NCBI RefSeq assembly: GCF_022344005.1
Contig: NZ_CP092190.1
Location: 2,691,501-2,755,500 of the forward strand
DNA: 64,000 nucleotides
Direction: 5' to 3'
Origin: Deinococcus sp. KNUC1210
GTDB taxonomy: Bacteria > Deinococcota > Deinococci > Deinococcales > Deinococcaceae
The notes under the pieces are model-generated. The model ran no database searches, was not told the origin of the DNA, and was given only the letters and a program-made list of their open reading frames with translations. Position numbers and translations under genes: made by a program. Positions 1 to 10,524 of this stretch are shown here, in pieces (position 1 is the stretch's first letter; each line of letters opens with the position of its first letter).

Positions 1-76
1 CGCGTCCGGGCTGCCCCGCTTCGTCTCGCTCAGGGTCAAGGGTATAGCCCTGCCCCTGTCACCGGGATTTTGCGCC

Positions 77-703
77 ATGCTCTACACTCTGCGGGTGGCC
101 CGGCGTGTGAATCCCATTCAGGAACGGCAGCGGCGCACAGCTCTGGAGCGTGCCGCGTACCTCGCCATCTTCGAGCAGGGCTACGCGGGCGTGACGCTGG
201 AACGCATCGCGGCCCATGCAGGCGTGAGCAAGGGCACGCTGGTGTATTACTTCGGCACCCGTGAGGGCCTGCTGGTGGCGGTCATGCGGCGCTTCGTGCG
301 GACCATCGCGGCGGCGACCCGGCGAGCGCTGCGGCTGGCAACGACCCCGGAAGCGCGGCTGGTGGCCTACGTCGAAAATCAGTTCTATGCCGTTGACAGC
401 ACGCGGCGCTTCTCGACGGTCTATCTGGACTTCCTGGCCGCCAGCACCCGTGACCCGGCACTCATGGCCGTGCAGCGCGCCTTTGTCGAGGAGCGGCACC
501 GCCTCGACCTGGAACTGACGCTGCATCTGGAACACCTGCCCAGTGCCGATGCCCAGCGGCGAGCGTGGCAGCTGCGGGCGCTGGTCGATGGCCTGAGCGT
601 GCGCTTTCTGAGCGATCCGGCCCCCGACCTGAACGATTACCGCCAGCTGTGCCTGGAGGGGCTGCGCGACCTGCTCGACATGCGCGAACAGGAACAGCCC
701 TAG
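77..703 (+). CDS. TetR/AcrR-family transcriptional regulator
   Basis: The N-terminal ~60 residues form a TetR helix-turn-helix: GYAGVTLERIAAHAGVSKGT followed by LVYYFGTREGLL. The remaining ~140 residues are an all-helical ligand/dimerisation domain with no recognisable ligand signature. Length (208 aa) is normal for the family. An in-frame GTG at 107 (VNPIQERQRR...) is an equally good start, because TetR proteins usually begin about 10 residues before the first helix; no strong Shine-Dalgarno decides between them. It is convergent with the next gene, and its target is unknown; the LysE exporter at 1.5-2.1 kb is the nearest transporter. Family certain, function not. Confidence 0.9.
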   Translation: MLYTLRVARRVNPIQERQRRTALERAAYLAIFEQGYAGVTLERIAAHAGVSKGTLVYYFGTREGLLVAVMRRFVRTIAAATRRALRLATTPEARLVAYVENQFYAVDSTRRFSTVYLDFLAASTRDPALMAVQRAFVEERHRLDLELTLHLEHLPSADAQRRAWQLRALVDGLSVRFLSDPAPDLNDYRQLCLEGLRDLLDMREQEQP

Positions 704-713
704 GCACGAACGG

Positions 714-1097
714 TCATTTCACCTTCATCCGCAGCGTCCAGGAGCAGCCTTCCTCGGGGCTGGTGAACGAGTGGATGAAATAGCGCCCGGCGGTCAGCAG
801 ATCGGTGGTGCCCTGAAGCGTCTGTTCTCCCGAAGCCGAAACGATGGGTTTGCCCGCCTTCGCCCAGGGCTGGCCCTCGGGGGTCAGGTACAGGGTGTAC
901 TGGCAGTTTGGCAGCACATCGGCCTGAAAGTCGTAGCGGCGTCCGGCGATGCGGAACACATCGGTCGTGGCTTCCGATTCGCCGCTGATCGTCAGGCGGC
1001 TCGGCGTGTGCAGAGAGCGGTACGTCGTCCAGACCAGCACCCCGAACACGAGCAGGGCCAGCAGTGCGAGGAGAGGACGGACCTGTTTGATCGACAC
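714..1097 (-). CDS. Small membrane-anchored or secreted protein of unknown function
   Basis: 127 aa from a GTG start. Residues about 7-27 (VRPLLALLALLVFGVLVWTT) form one hydrophobic segment that is a signal anchor or an uncleaved signal peptide. The ~100-residue remainder is predicted to lie outside the membrane, is rich in beta-type residues, and contains two cysteines (PNCQY and EEGCSW) that could form a disulphide. No family was recognised. It converges with the TetR gene, with 10 bp between the two stops. Codon use matches its neighbours, so the gene is probably real. Confidence 0.7.
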   Translation of the reverse strand: MSIKQVRPLLALLALLVFGVLVWTTYRSLHTPSRLTISGESEATTDVFRIAGRRYDFQADVLPNCQYTLYLTPEGQPWAKAGKPIVSASGEQTLQGTTDLLTAGRYFIHSFTSPEEGCSWTLRMKVK

Positions 1098-1154
1098 GCG
1101 CTGAATGCTAGCAGAGAGCGAGACCGTTTCGGGCTGCCTTACCAGTCCTCGCTG

Positions 1155-1433
1155 TCAGCTTCTTCCCAGGCGGCGCGTCGGCGGCCCTTTTCCCCTTTTC
1201 CGTAGTGGGCGCGGCTCCAGTGCCAGCACGTAGGCGCCGTTGCCGCAGGGAGCCTGCACCTCGCCCAGCCGCTCGGTCGGATCGTCGCGCACGGTGCCTG
1301 CCGGGTGGTAGTGCCGGGCAGCGCAGTACGGACACTCCCCGACCGCCCAGAACAGCACCTTCGTTCCCGGCATCGGGAGGAGCTGCACATAGACGGTCGG
1401 CGTCGGGACGGGGGCGCGTGATTTCTTTGCCAC
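1155..1433 (-). CDS. Hypothetical protein with a possible zinc-binding CxxC knuckle
   Basis: 92 aa from a GTG start (MAKKSRAP...). It has a CPYC motif in GECPYCAARHYHPAG and a later single cysteine (APCGNGAYVLAL), with nearby histidines that could complete a metal site. The C-terminus is very basic (RKRGKGPPTRRLGR). No family was recognised; size and composition resemble small nucleic-acid-associated zinc-ribbon proteins, but that is inference. It lies alone between the membrane-anchored protein and the LysE exporter on the same strand, without overlaps. Confidence 0.6.
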   Translation of the reverse strand: MAKKSRAPVPTPTVYVQLLPMPGTKVLFWAVGECPYCAARHYHPAGTVRDDPTERLGEVQAPCGNGAYVLALEPRPLRKRGKGPPTRRLGRS

Positions 1434-1484
1434 GCTTCAGGCTAGTGCAGTGAAGCGGACAGACACCGTGAGCCAGGAAGGGTA

Positions 1485-2120
1485 TCAGCTGCGGTCCACC
1501 GCGATTCGCAGGGCCAGGCCGCCCAGCACCATCGCCATCACAGAGCGCTGCACCTTCAGCCAGGTGGGTCTGGTGGCAAAGAAGGCTGCCAGTCGGCTGG
1601 CAAACAGCACCAGTAACAGATTCACGCTGGCACTGACGGCGATCTGGACGCTTCCAAGCAGCAGGCTCTGGGCCAGGGCGCTTCCATGTCCGGGCTGAAG
1701 AAACTGCGGCAGCAGCGCCATATAGAACACCGCCACCTTGGGATTGAGCAGATTGGTCAGAAAGCCCATCTGCAGCAGTCTGGCAGGCGGATCGTGCGGC
1801 AGGCGGCGTGCCTCGAACGGCGACGCGCCGCCGGGCCGCACGGCATTCCAGGCCAGCCACAGCAGGTACACTGCGCCCGCCAGTTTGACCGCCGAGTACG
1901 CATACGGAATCGCCAGAAACAGCGCCGTCAGGCCCAGACTGGCCGCCAGCATATGCACCAGAAAGCCCAGCAGTACGCCCAGCAGCGACAGCAGCCCGGC
2001 TCGCCGTCCCTGAATCACGGCCCGCGACAGCAGATAGATCATGTTCGGCCCGGGGGTCAGCACCAGCAGCAGAGCAGCCAGCGCGAACAGCAGCAGCGCG
2101 TGAAGGGGCAACATACACAT
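1485..2120 (-). CDS. LysE/RhtB-family amino-acid exporter
   Basis: 211 aa, with about six hydrophobic segments and the LysE family signature LTPGPNMIYLLSRAVIQGRR near the N-terminus. LysE/RhtB proteins export amino acids or their derivatives (lysine, threonine, homoserine lactone) across the inner membrane; the substrate cannot be deduced from sequence. Two in-frame ATG codons (2120 and 2114) are possible starts. It reads alone on the minus strand and is separated from the RND operon upstream by a hairpin terminator. Confidence 0.9.
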   Translation of the reverse strand: MCMLPLHALLLFALAALLLVLTPGPNMIYLLSRAVIQGRRAGLLSLLGVLLGFLVHMLAASLGLTALFLAIPYAYSAVKLAGAVYLLWLAWNAVRPGGASPFEARRLPHDPPARLLQMGFLTNLLNPKVAVFYMALLPQFLQPGHGSALAQSLLLGSVQIAVSASVNLLLVLFASRLAAFFATRPTWLKVQRSVMAMVLGGLALRIAVDRS

Positions 2121-2149
2121 CAGAGTACCGGAGGAAAGCAGGGCAGCAG

Positions 2150-2178
2150 AAAGGCCCCACCAGCAGGGCAGGGCCTTT
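2150..2178 (-). terminator. Intrinsic terminator of the RND efflux operon
   Basis: Perfect inverted repeat AAAGGCCC / GGGCCTTT with a 13-nt loop, 40 bp downstream of the RND pump stop codon on the minus strand. There is no long U tract beyond the TTT built into the stem. It sits between the pump stop and the LysE start, which is where operon transcription would end. Confidence 0.6.
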
Positions 2179-2220
2179 CGTCTGTTTCAGGGCTGAAGCG
2201 GTCCTTGCGAACCGCCCGGC

Positions 2221-5200
2221 TCAGTCGCTCGCGGGCAGCAGACCGCTGGTTCCAGCGCCCTCGCCTTCTTCCTGCTCGCGCCGCTTGCCGCTGCGGTCCT
2301 TCTCGAAGCGGTAGAACACGCTGGGCACGATATAGAAGGTCAGCAGGGTGCTCGTGACCACGCCGCCCAGAATCACGATGCCCAGGCCGCGCCGGAACTC
2401 TGCGCCATCGCCCTGCCCGAACACCAGCGGAATGCTGATCACCAGCACCGTCAGGGTGGTCATCAGGATCGGGCGGAAGCGGAGCTGCGCGGCCTCGACC
2501 AGCGCGTCGAAAATCGGCATGGTCTTCATGCGGTCGGTCACGAATTCCAGGTACAGAATGGCGTTCTTGGTCGCCAGACCCAGCAGGATCACCATCCCCA
2601 GAATCGTGATGACGTCCAGGCTGGCCCCGAAGATCCACAGCGCCCACACCGCACCCACGATGGCGAGCGGCACCGGAAGCTGCAGATACAGCGGGTAGCG
2701 GAAGCTGTTGAACTGGCTGCCCAGCACCAGATAGGTCAGCAGGATCGCCAGGACCAGCACCAGCGGCCCGTAGAACACCAGATCGCCGGTCAGGGCCGAC
2801 GAGCCGAAGCTGCTGGCGTCGCCCAGCGTGCCGCCGTTTTTCAGCAGGCCCGCGTCGGTCACGCGTTTGATGATGTCCTTCTGATAGGCGAAGGGGCTGG
2901 GCGCACCCGGTTTCAGGTTGATGTTGATGGTGGCGGTATACGCCTTGTTGTAGCGGTTCAGCGTGGCCGGAGCTTCCTGAAGGCGGAAGCTGCCCAGGCT
3001 GGACAGCGGCAGATTGGCTCCGAGCGCCTGTGAATACACCGTCTGAGACAGCAGCGCCTGTTCGGTGCCCACCAGCGCCGGATCGAGTCTTACCACGATG
3101 TCGATGCTGTCGTCGCCGTCGCGCAGCGTGCCGGATTTGCTGCCCTGGTTGTAGCTCCGCAGCGCACTGGCGAGGTCGCTGGTGGTCAGGCCGCTGCCCG
3201 AAAGCGTGGCCTGATTCGGCACGAAATTCAGCTCCTGGCGGGTTTCGCTCAGGCTGCTCTTCAGCACCGAGATATTGGCGTCGCTGCTCAGGAGGCTGAC
3301 GACCTGACGGTTTTTTGCCACCAGATCGGCCTGATTCGGCGCGGTCAGGGCCAGCGAGATATCGTAGCTGCCGCCGGGGCCGTTCTGCTGCGCCCCCACC
3401 ACCAGATTGCTGCCCACAATGCCCGCTACGATCGGATTGAGCGCCTTGCGGTACGTTTCGACCAGCGTGTCGATGCCCTGCCGCTGCGCCTTGGGAATCA
3501 GGGTCACATTGACATCAGATGTCTGTCCCGAAACGCTGGTCGACACCAGTTTGATTTCCGGGCGGGCCAGCAGGTAGCGTTCCATGCGGCTGGTGACGGC
3601 GTTGGTCTGCCCCAGGCTGGCACTGGGCGGCATGGTCAGCGTGATGGATAGCTGGCCAGTGTCGGATTTGGGCGTGAAGGCGAAGCCCACGTGCCGGATC
3701 GGAATGGCGAGGCTCGCCAGGAACAGGAAGCCGACCAGCAGCACCCAGCCGTTGCGCGGCAGCAGATACGCGATGCTGCGGGCATAGGCGGCGGCGACCC
3801 GGTTGACCACACCGTCTGTCCAGCCGTGCAGCGTACCGGTCAGGGCTTCGAGCAGGCCCAGCAGGGCAGTCAGGATGTAGCGCACCAGTACCAGCACCAG
3901 CGGATACAGCAGTATGCCGACAAAGGCGACGGGTCCGGTCTGACGCGAGATCGGCAGCAGCACCGCGAGCGCGAACACCACCAGTCCGATGATGCCCCAG
4001 GCGCTCAGCAGGGTGCGCCGTGCAACGCCCCAGCGCAGCAGCCTCGGCAGACTCGCCAGCCGCTGTCCCAGGCCGCGCCAGCTGATCGGTTCGGGGTCGG
4101 TGGTGTAGGCCATGCGAACCGTCAGGAACAGCAGTGATTCCAGCCAGCTCAGGGTAATGGCCGCTGCCAGTCCCAGCCCGAACTGCCGGAAGAACTGCCC
4201 CAGGATGCCGGGCATGAAGCTCAGCGGAATCAGCACGGCCAGCAGGCTGAAACTGGCGGCGGTCACGGCGCTGAAGACCTCGGAGCCGCCCAGAATCACA
4301 CTCCGGATGATGCTGTAGCCCTTGTCGCGGTAGCGCTGCACGTTTTCGGCCACCACGATGCTGTCGTCGACCACGATGCCGATTGCCACGATGATGGCGA
4401 GCAGCGAGATGATATTGAGCGTGAAGCCCATCAGGCTGTACAGCAGCGGCGCGGCGCTGACCGAGATCGGAATGGCGAGCACCACCGCGAACACGGTATT
4501 CAGGCGGCCCAGGAACAGCAGCACCACCAGCGCGACCGCCGCGATGCCGATGAAGAATTCCTTGTAGGTGTCGTTCACGCTGCTGCGCGTCTGCTGGGTG
4601 TCATCTTTGGCGGCCACCAGTTTGTAGCTTCCCGGCAGCAGCGCTTTAGTAGCAGCGGCCCGCACGTTGTCGACCACCGACACCGAGTTGGTGCCCGACG
4701 CCTTGCGAATGCTCAGCAGCACGGCGGGCTGTCCGTTCAGGCGGGCGTAGGCGCTGGCGTCCTCGGCGGTGTCGCGCACCGTGCCGATATCCGACACGCG
4801 CACGCCGCTCTGCGAATCGACCAGGATGTTCTGCACGTCTGCTGTGCTGGTCGGTGTGTTGCGGGTCGAGAAGCCCACCTGGGTGCCGTTCTGGGTGATG
4901 TTTCCGGCGGGCAGATCGAGCGCCGAGCCCTGAATGGCCGAGATCACGCGGGCAGGCGTGAGATTGTACGACTGGAGCTTCTGAGGATCGAGCAGCACCT
5001 GCACCTGACGGCTCGGACCACCCGAAACCGTCACGTCGGCCACGCCGTTCACGCGCTCCAGCAGGGGCTTGAGCTTGTCGGTGGCGTAGGTGCTGAGCGT
5101 GCTGATCTTCTCTGCACCGCCCAGCAGGGCCAGCGTGATGATCGGCTGGGCGTTGGGGTCGAACTTCTGCACCACCGGGGCGTCGGCGTCGCTGGGCAGC

Positions 5201-5640
5201 GTTCCCCGGATGCCCGCCACCGCCTGACTCACCGCGTTGGCGGCGCTGTCGATGTTGGTGCCGTTCTGGTACGTGATGATGACGGCACTCTGTCCGGAAA
5301 CGCTGGTGCTGCTGATGTCGGAAACGCCCGAGAGCGTGCTCACCGCGTCCTCGATCTTGCGGCTGACCTTCAGATCGACCTGATCGGGCGACGCGCCGGA
5401 ATAGCCGGTGGACACTGCCAGCACCGGCACCTCGAAGCTGGGCAGCAGATCGACGCCCAGCCGGGGGAGACTGAGCAGACCCAGCAGCACGATTGCCACG
5501 AAGATGCCGATGGAGAACACGTAGCGGCTGACGCTGAAATTGATCGCCGGGTTGATCTTCGGCTCCGGATGCTCGTCCTGAACGGGAGGCACGGTGCTGG
5601 CATTCGGAAGCTCGGACTTGCTGAGGTTAGGCCTGGTCAT
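2221..5640 (-). CDS. RND efflux pump, inner-membrane transporter (AcrB/HAE1 type)
   Basis: 1139 aa, the usual size of a tripartite RND pump protomer. TM1 lies at residues ~40-58, followed by a large periplasmic porter domain. A TM2-TM6 block contains [19 protein letters not shown], whose paired aspartates are the proton-relay residues of TM4. A second porter domain and a second TM block near the C-terminus complete the duplicated RND fold. It is the last gene of an operon with MarR, two TolC-like genes and the adaptor; its start overlaps the adaptor stop (ATGA at 5640-5637). It should export drugs or other amphiphiles using the proton gradient. An extra ~70-residue cytoplasmic stretch between halves ([15 protein letters not shown]...) is a minor oddity. 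Confidence 0.95.
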   Translation of the reverse strand: MTRPNLSKSELPNASTVPPVQDEHPEPKINPAINFSVSRYVFSIGIFVAIVLLGLLSLPRLGVDLLPSFEVPVLAVSTGYSGASPDQVDLKVSRKIEDAVSTLSGVSDISSTSVSGQSAVIITYQNGTNIDSAANAVSQAVAGIRGTLPSDADAPVVQKFDPNAQPIITLALLGGAEKISTLSTYATDKLKPLLERVNGVADVTVSGGPSRQVQVLLDPQKLQSYNLTPARVISAIQGSALDLPAGNITQNGTQVGFSTRNTPTSTADVQNILVDSQSGVRVSDIGTVRDTAEDASAYARLNGQPAVLLSIRKASGTNSVSVVDNVRAAATKALLPGSYKLVAAKDDTQQTRSSVNDTYKEFFIGIAAVALVVLLFLGRLNTVFAVVLAIPISVSAAPLLYSLMGFTLNIISLLAIIVAIGIVVDDSIVVAENVQRYRDKGYSIIRSVILGGSEVFSAVTAASFSLLAVLIPLSFMPGILGQFFRQFGLGLAAAITLSWLESLLFLTVRMAYTTDPEPISWRGLGQRLASLPRLLRWGVARRTLLSAWGIIGLVVFALAVLLPISRQTGPVAFVGILLYPLVLVLVRYILTALLGLLEALTGTLHGWTDGVVNRVAAAYARSIAYLLPRNGWVLLVGFLFLASLAIPIRHVGFAFTPKSDTGQLSITLTMPPSASLGQTNAVTSRMERYLLARPEIKLVSTSVSGQTSDVNVTLIPKAQRQGIDTLVETYRKALNPIVAGIVGSNLVVGAQQNGPGGSYDISLALTAPNQADLVAKNRQVVSLLSSDANISVLKSSLSETRQELNFVPNQATLSGSGLTTSDLASALRSYNQGSKSGTLRDGDDSIDIVVRLDPALVGTEQALLSQTVYSQALGANLPLSSLGSFRLQEAPATLNRYNKAYTATININLKPGAPSPFAYQKDIIKRVTDAGLLKNGGTLGDASSFGSSALTGDLVFYGPLVLVLAILLTYLVLGSQFNSFRYPLYLQLPVPLAIVGAVWALWIFGASLDVITILGMVILLGLATKNAILYLEFVTDRMKTMPIFDALVEAAQLRFRPILMTTLTVLVISIPLVFGQGDGAEFRRGLGIVILGGVVTSTLLTFYIVPSVFYRFEKDRSGKRREQEEGEGAGTSGLLPASD

Positions 5641-6938
5641 GGCTGTGTTCCTGTGGTGCTCTGTGCTCCGGCCTGGCTCACGGTCACGGCGCTGCCGTCA
5701 GCCAGGCTGGGCGGAATCGGATTGATCACCTGATCGCCTTCATTCAGCCCTGTCACCACCGCCGTCTCGCCCGATTCGGCCACGATATTCACGGGGGTCT
5801 GCCGCGCCGCACTGTTCTGCGCCACGAAGACCACGTTGCTGCCGCCGGTCTGCTGGATGGCGGCGGCAGGCACGCTCAGGCCACCGCCGAGCTTCACGCG
5901 GTAGCGCACCTGTACCGACGCGCCCACCGGAAGTTTGCTGCCGGTGCTGTCCAGCCGCACGCTGATCGGAACGAGGCGGTCTGTACCGGCCACGCGGTCG
6001 CCCTCTTTCACTCGCCCGGTCAGCTTCTGCGATCCATAGCTCAGATTCAGGGCGGTGCCGGTGGTCAGGGAGGCGGCGTCGCTGGGAGACACGCTGAAAT
6101 CCACGCTCAGGGCCGAGGTATCGACCAGCCGGAAGGCGGTGGTGCCGGTCTGCACGTACTCGCCCACGCTCAGCGGCAGGGTGGCGATCACGCCCGCGAA
6201 GGGTGCGCGGATGGCGGTATGGCTCAGGTTGTTCTGGGCGCTCTGGACACTGCTCTGTGCCTGCGCCACCTGATTTTGCAGCAGCGGAATGCTGACTGTG
6301 CCGCTGCTGCCGTTCTGGGCCAGACTGTTGCGGGCCTGCGCCACCTCCGACTGCGCCTGCGCCAGCGCGGCTTCGGAAGCGGTGAGGTCGGCCTTCGAAA
6401 TGCCGCCCAGCGAATACAGGTTGCGGTTGGCGGCGGCCGTCTGCTGGGCCTTGCTCAGATTGGCCTGCGCCGAGGTCAGGGCGGCCTGAAGCTGTCCGAC
6501 ATTCTGCCCGGTGTTGCGGCTCGCCTGATCCAGATTGATCTGGGCGTTCTGAAGCTGAAGCTGAGCGCTCTTCAGGCTCTGGCGCAGCGAGGTGTCGTCG
6601 AGCTGGATGATGATCTGTCCTGCCGTCACGTTGTCGCCCACCTGTGCCAGCACCCGCTGGACAGCGCCCGATGCCTGGGCCGCCACGTTGCTGTCACGGC
6701 TGCTCTTGACGGTGCCGCTGGCGCTGCGGTCCAGGCTCAGACTGCCGGGCTTCGCACTCACGGTCTGTACTTCCAGCGCGGCGCTCTTGGCGGGCGCGGC
6801 ATCCAGGTTGTTGCCCGCCGGAGCCGTCTTGGTCGCGGCTCCGGTGGTGGCGTTGGCTGCCGGGCGGTTGCAGGCAGACAGCAGCAGCGCCGCACTCACG
6901 CCCAGCAGCAGGAGCGTTCTGTGATCGCGGCCTGCCAT
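5637..6938 (-). CDS. RND efflux periplasmic adaptor (membrane fusion protein), lipoprotein
   Basis: 433 aa. It begins with a lipoprotein signal ([18 protein letters not shown], lipobox cysteine near residue 23). The order is then a Gly/Ala-rich linker, first half of a biotinyl-lipoyl hairpin ([20 protein letters not shown]), a long alpha-hairpin coiled coil rich in Ala/Gln (~residues 110-230), the second lipoyl half ([20 protein letters not shown]), and beta-barrel and membrane-proximal domains. It links the RND pump to the outer-membrane factor. It follows the second TolC gene after one base and overlaps the pump gene. Substrate unknown. Confidence 0.95.
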   Translation of the reverse strand: MAGRDHRTLLLLGVSAALLLSACNRPAANATTGAATKTAPAGNNLDAAPAKSAALEVQTVSAKPGSLSLDRSASGTVKSSRDSNVAAQASGAVQRVLAQVGDNVTAGQIIIQLDDTSLRQSLKSAQLQLQNAQINLDQASRNTGQNVGQLQAALTSAQANLSKAQQTAAANRNLYSLGGISKADLTASEAALAQAQSEVAQARNSLAQNGSSGTVSIPLLQNQVAQAQSSVQSAQNNLSHTAIRAPFAGVIATLPLSVGEYVQTGTTAFRLVDTSALSVDFSVSPSDAASLTTGTALNLSYGSQKLTGRVKEGDRVAGTDRLVPISVRLDSTGSKLPVGASVQVRYRVKLGGGLSVPAAAIQQTGGSNVVFVAQNSAARQTPVNIVAESGETAVVTGLNEGDQVINPIPPSLADGSAVTVSQAGAQSTTGTQP

Positions 6939-6939
6939 C

Positions 6940-7992
6940 TCACTTCACCAGTCCGGTCAGGTCCTGCCCCGACGCTGTCGAAAGTGCCGCCAGTGCCTTC
7001 CACAGCGCGTCCTGTGCCTGCGTCAGCGTCAGCTGGGCCTGCTGCACGTTCACCTGGGCGCTCTGCACATCTACGGCAGCCGCCGTTCCAGCTTTCAGGC
7101 GGGCCTGTGTCTGGGCGAGCGTCGTCTGATTGGCGCTGAGGCTGGCTGCCGCGATGCCCACCTGTTTCTCGGCATTCTGGGCGCTGCGGTAGGCGTCTTT
7201 CAGGCTGTTCTGCGCCGACTTCTGGGCGTCCTGCAGGCTGCGCTGGGCGTTGCTCAGGGCGGTCTGGGCGTCCTGCAACGTGCGGGCCGGGGTGTAGTCG
7301 TTGTTCGACACGTCCACCGTGAGCTGAGCGCTGGCGACGCTCTGGGCCGCCTGCTGCACGTTGCCCAGGCGGGTGTCGAGGTTGTTCTGAAGGCTTGCGA
7401 GCGTCACGTTCAGCGCGGGGGCCTTGGGCAGCGACTGCAATTTCAGATCGCCGCTCAGTCCCAGCGTCTTGCCGAGCTGCGCTTCCAGAATCGGCAGCTG
7501 AGCGCGGGCGTCGGAAAGGTCCTGGGCCGTGCTGTTCAGGGTGTTCTGCGCCTTGGTCACGTCGAGCGCGGTGGCGGTGCCCGCCTTCTGCTTGGCCTGG
7601 GTAATCGCCAGCGTGCGGCTGTTCAGCGCCTGCTGAGCCGCGTACAGATCGACCTTCAGCGCTGTCTCGTAGGCATTGATATACCCGCCCACCACCGTCT
7701 GCATCACGTTCAGCTTGGTCGAGAGCACGTTCAGCTGGGCGCTCTCCAGGCCCTGCTTGGCGTTCAGCTTGGTGGTGATGATGCTGGTCGGATCGGCGGC
7801 GGTAGCGGCATAGTTTGCCTGGGCTTTTTGCAGGTTGGCGCGGCTGGTGGTGACGTCGGGGCCGCTGGCGAGCGCCCGAGCCACCGCTGCCGGAAGATCG
7901 AGCACCGTCTGGGCCGCCGCCTTGCCCGAGGCGAGGCTGGTCAGCGAGAGGGTGAGCAGCAGCAGGGCGGGCGTGTGGATGCGGGTTTTCAT
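6940..7992 (-). CDS. TolC-family outer-membrane efflux protein (second copy)
   Basis: 350 aa, shorter than the usual ~430-500 aa of TolC proteins. A Sec signal peptide ends around SGKAAAQ (residues 22-28). The rest is almost entirely Ala/Gln/Leu heptad-like helices arranged as two similar halves, as in the OEP fold; the C-terminal motif [20 protein letters not shown] is typical. Its start overlaps the stop of the first TolC-like gene (ATGA at 7992-7989). Two adjacent outer-membrane factors in one RND operon suggest either hetero-oligomers or a duplicated, specialised channel. Family confident, stoichiometry unknown. Confidence 0.9.
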   Translation of the reverse strand: MKTRIHTPALLLLTLSLTSLASGKAAAQTVLDLPAAVARALASGPDVTTSRANLQKAQANYAATAADPTSIITTKLNAKQGLESAQLNVLSTKLNVMQTVVGGYINAYETALKVDLYAAQQALNSRTLAITQAKQKAGTATALDVTKAQNTLNSTAQDLSDARAQLPILEAQLGKTLGLSGDLKLQSLPKAPALNVTLASLQNNLDTRLGNVQQAAQSVASAQLTVDVSNNDYTPARTLQDAQTALSNAQRSLQDAQKSAQNSLKDAYRSAQNAEKQVGIAAASLSANQTTLAQTQARLKAGTAAAVDVQSAQVNVQQAQLTLTQAQDALWKALAALSTASGQDLTGLVK

Positions 7993-9517
7993 GGCTGGCC
8001 TCCGGGCAGAGAATCGGTGGAAACGGTGGACGAGGGAACGGCGGACACGGGCAGGGTCGATGCAGAAAGGGTGGAACCGGGCGCGAGGGCGCTCGGGACG
8101 AGCTGAATCAGGGCCGGCGAAAACTCGCTGCTGGCGCTGCTGAGCGTGATGCTGGCGAGGTAGGCGTTTTCGACGGCGGTGTCGAGGGTGTTCTGGGCCT
8201 GCTGTACGGCAAGCTGCGCCTGCTGCACGTCGAGCGCCGTGGCGAGTCCGGCCTGCAGGCGGGCCTGGGTGCTGGCGAGAGCGACCTGGGCGCGTTGCAG
8301 CGCGGTGCGCGGCGCGGTCAGCCCCGACAGCGCGTTCTGCGCCTGGGCGTATTTCTGCTGCACGTCGAGCTTCACGCTGTCGATGGCACTCTGAAGCGAC
8401 AGCTGGGCGCTCTGCACCGAGGTCTGAGCACTGTGCAGGGTTGCGTCGCCGCTGGGATCGAGAATCGCCACGCTGCCCGACAGACCCAGCGCCAGTGAAT
8501 ACGGCAGGCTGGACGACGACAGCGGCAGGCTGGCACTGGCGCTCAGCGCTCCGGTCTTGAAGTTCAGCGAACTGCTCAGGGTGTTGCCGTTGCTGCTGGT
8601 CGTGGTGCTACTGGCACTGGCGAACTGGCCGAGCTGGGCGCTCACGCTCACGTTGGGCAGGTTGCGGTCGCGCTGGGCGCTGCTCAGGGCCGCCTGAGCG
8701 TCTTCGAGGTTGCTGCGGGCCTTGAGCACTTCGCTGCGGCCCAGCAGGGCCCGCTCGGTGATGGTATCCAGCGGAGCAGGGGCGGCAGGCACCGGGGCCG
8801 CGCCACTGAACTGCACGGAGCTGGGGTCGGGCGCGGTCAGGCCCAGCGTGTTGAACAGCTGCCGGACCGCCGTATCCAGAGCGCTGCGGGCATTGTCCAG
8901 CGTGTTCTGCGCCTGCTCCTGGGCGGCCTGCTTGTCGAGCACGTTCTCCTGTGTCAGCGTGCCGCTCTGCTGCTGCGCCCTCGCCACCTCCAGGCCGCGC
9001 TGGGCCACACCCAGTTGTGCCTGTGCCAGCGCCAGCGCGGCCTGATCCTGAAGGATGGTCAGGTACGTCTGGGCGGCGGTGATGGCCAGCTGATTCTGGG
9101 CGTCGCGCTGGTCGAGTCCGGCGCGGTAGAGCGCACGGGTGGCCTGCCGGATGCTGTCCTGGGCGCTGCTCCACGGCAGCACGTTGATGGCTGCCTGGGC
9201 GCTCACCGTCACGCTCGCACCCAGCGAACCGCTGTCGATAGGGGCTTTGACCGCCGTAACGTCGGCTCCTGCCGACAGGCTCAGACCGGCGCGGGCGCGG
9301 GCTGCGTCCAGATTCTGCTGCGCCGACTGGTACTGCAGCGCCGCGCTGCGCCAGCCGGGAGCCTGCTGAAGCGCGGCGAAGGCCTGTTGCAGTGTCAGGA
9401 TGGTGGGCGCGGCGGGGGCCGCAACAGACACGGGGGTGGGGAGGCAGGCTGTGCAGGAGCCGTCTGTGCCAGCGCTCCCGAAACGAGCAGGGCCAGCGTG
9501 AGCGAAATGATCTTCAT
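7989..9517 (-). CDS. TolC-family outer-membrane efflux protein (first copy), frameshifted near the N-terminus
   Basis: The long reading frame carries a full OEP-type TolC body of about 480 residues, with repeated motifs such as [20 protein letters not shown]. It has no signal peptide of its own. A good one ([20 protein letters not shown]) starts at ATG 9517 in another frame, and this ATG overlaps the MarR stop (ATGA at 9517-9514), the junction style used throughout this operon. Adding one base to the G run at 9432-9436 joins the two frames to give ...[19 protein letters not shown]. The single-base loss is therefore either a sequencing error or a real inactivation; the error reading is preferred because the rest of the gene is intact. 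Confidence 0.85.
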
Positions 9518-10104
9518 GGCGAGTCCTCTGGAAGTGGGGGAGCGGGCATCCGGTTGTCGGGGGCGCCTGCACGAATCAGATACTGCTGATGTAAGCGCTG
9601 CATCAGGTGCAGATGGTCCTGAAGGTGCTCGTCTGAGATCACGTCGTAGGCGTCGAGCTGAAGCTGCTTCCAGTGCTGCTGAAATTGCCGGGTCAGTTCG
9701 CGTCCGTCGTCGGTGAGGGCCACCAGCACCATCCGGCGGTCCTGCGGGCTGGGCGTGCGCTCGACCAGATTCCGCGCCGTCAGGCGGTCGATCATGGCGG
9801 TGGCGCTGGCGGGCGGCATATCCAGCGCCCGGCTGATGTCGCTCATGCTGAGGGCGATGCGCTGGCCCGACTGTCCCTGCGCGGCGGTGGGAAGGCCCGG
9901 CTGCATTCCTGCCAGTCCGTTCAGCACCAGCATATGAGTCAGATGCAGGTCGTAGCGGGCCAGCATGCCGCTGACCGATTTCTGTCCGAGGACCATCAGC
10001 CCCATCTGCAGTTCAAAAATGTCCTCCAGAATCTGCTGCCGTGTCGGAGGCGCACCGGGGGAAGGCCCCTGCGAGATTTCTGTTTCAGTCTCTGAATCTT
10101 TCAC
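9514..10104 (-). CDS. MarR-family transcriptional regulator of the efflux operon
   Basis: 196 aa from a GTG start. The winged helix-turn-helix is recognisable: ISRALDMPPASATAMIDRLT is the recognition helix region, followed by LVERTPSPQDRRMVLVALTD, the wing carrying the family's DRR motif. About 30 extra residues at each end are unstructured. As first gene of the RND operon, translationally coupled to the first TolC gene, it very likely autorepresses and senses a pump substrate, as MarR/EmrR-type regulators do. That regulatory role is inferred from position and family, not from a proven site. Confidence 0.92.
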   Translation of the reverse strand: MKDSETETEISQGPSPGAPPTRQQILEDIFELQMGLMVLGQKSVSGMLARYDLHLTHMLVLNGLAGMQPGLPTAAQGQSGQRIALSMSDISRALDMPPASATAMIDRLTARNLVERTPSPQDRRMVLVALTDDGRELTRQFQQHWKQLQLDAYDVISDEHLQDHLHLMQRLHQQYLIRAGAPDNRMPAPPLPEDSP

Positions 10105-10125
10105 ACCTCGAAGTATTCGGAATCA

Positions 10126-10152
10126 TAACTATTTATTTTGTACGTTGAGTTA
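10126..10152 (-). promoter_or_regulatory. Candidate promoter/operator of the marR-efflux operon
   Basis: AT-rich stretch in a GC-rich context, starting 22 bp upstream of the MarR GTG. On the minus strand it contains a TAACT ... AGTTA inverted repeat with a 17-nt spacer and an overlapping TATGAT -10-like box. MarR proteins usually bind such palindromes over the promoter. The arms are only 5 bp, so this is suggestive only. Confidence 0.35.
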
Positions 10153-10524
10153 CATACACCTGTTTTCCCCGGTTCTCGGCGTCAGAGCCGCAGTTCACAG
10201 CCTCACGGTAACGAGGGGGCCGTGAATGTCTGCGGGAGGCTCTGTGAATTCTGTGTGAATGCCCGCTGCGTAGACGGCACTTCGCGGGAATTCGGAGCGT
10301 GTCTGCCGCTCGTCCTGACAGATGCCGAGTTCGGCGGGCATGTGATTTCCCCACGTTTTCTGCGGCCCAGCCTGCTATTCTGCGTTCATGCCCTGAACTG
10401 GGTACTCAGCGACATCCTCCACCAGACACCATCTATAGGTGTACTGACGGGGGATTTTTCGTTTTCTGGGTGCCGGGACAGCGCAGGGAGGGTCGGCTCT
10501 GAAGGCGGAGCCACGGAGGCTGTG
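10153..10524. other. Intergenic region without a supported gene
   Basis: About 370 bp between the divergent MarR operon and the DUF4258 gene. An open frame continues upstream of the DUF4258 start through this stretch, but its translation lacks any domain and the composition is lower in GC than neighbouring coding DNA. It presumably holds the two divergent promoters. No RNA gene or repeat was seen. Confidence 0.4.

Noticed and set aside
10138..10524. N-terminal extension of the DUF4258 protein
   Set aside because: The upstream frame translates without domain, and GGAGGC before the ATG at 10528 marks the start.
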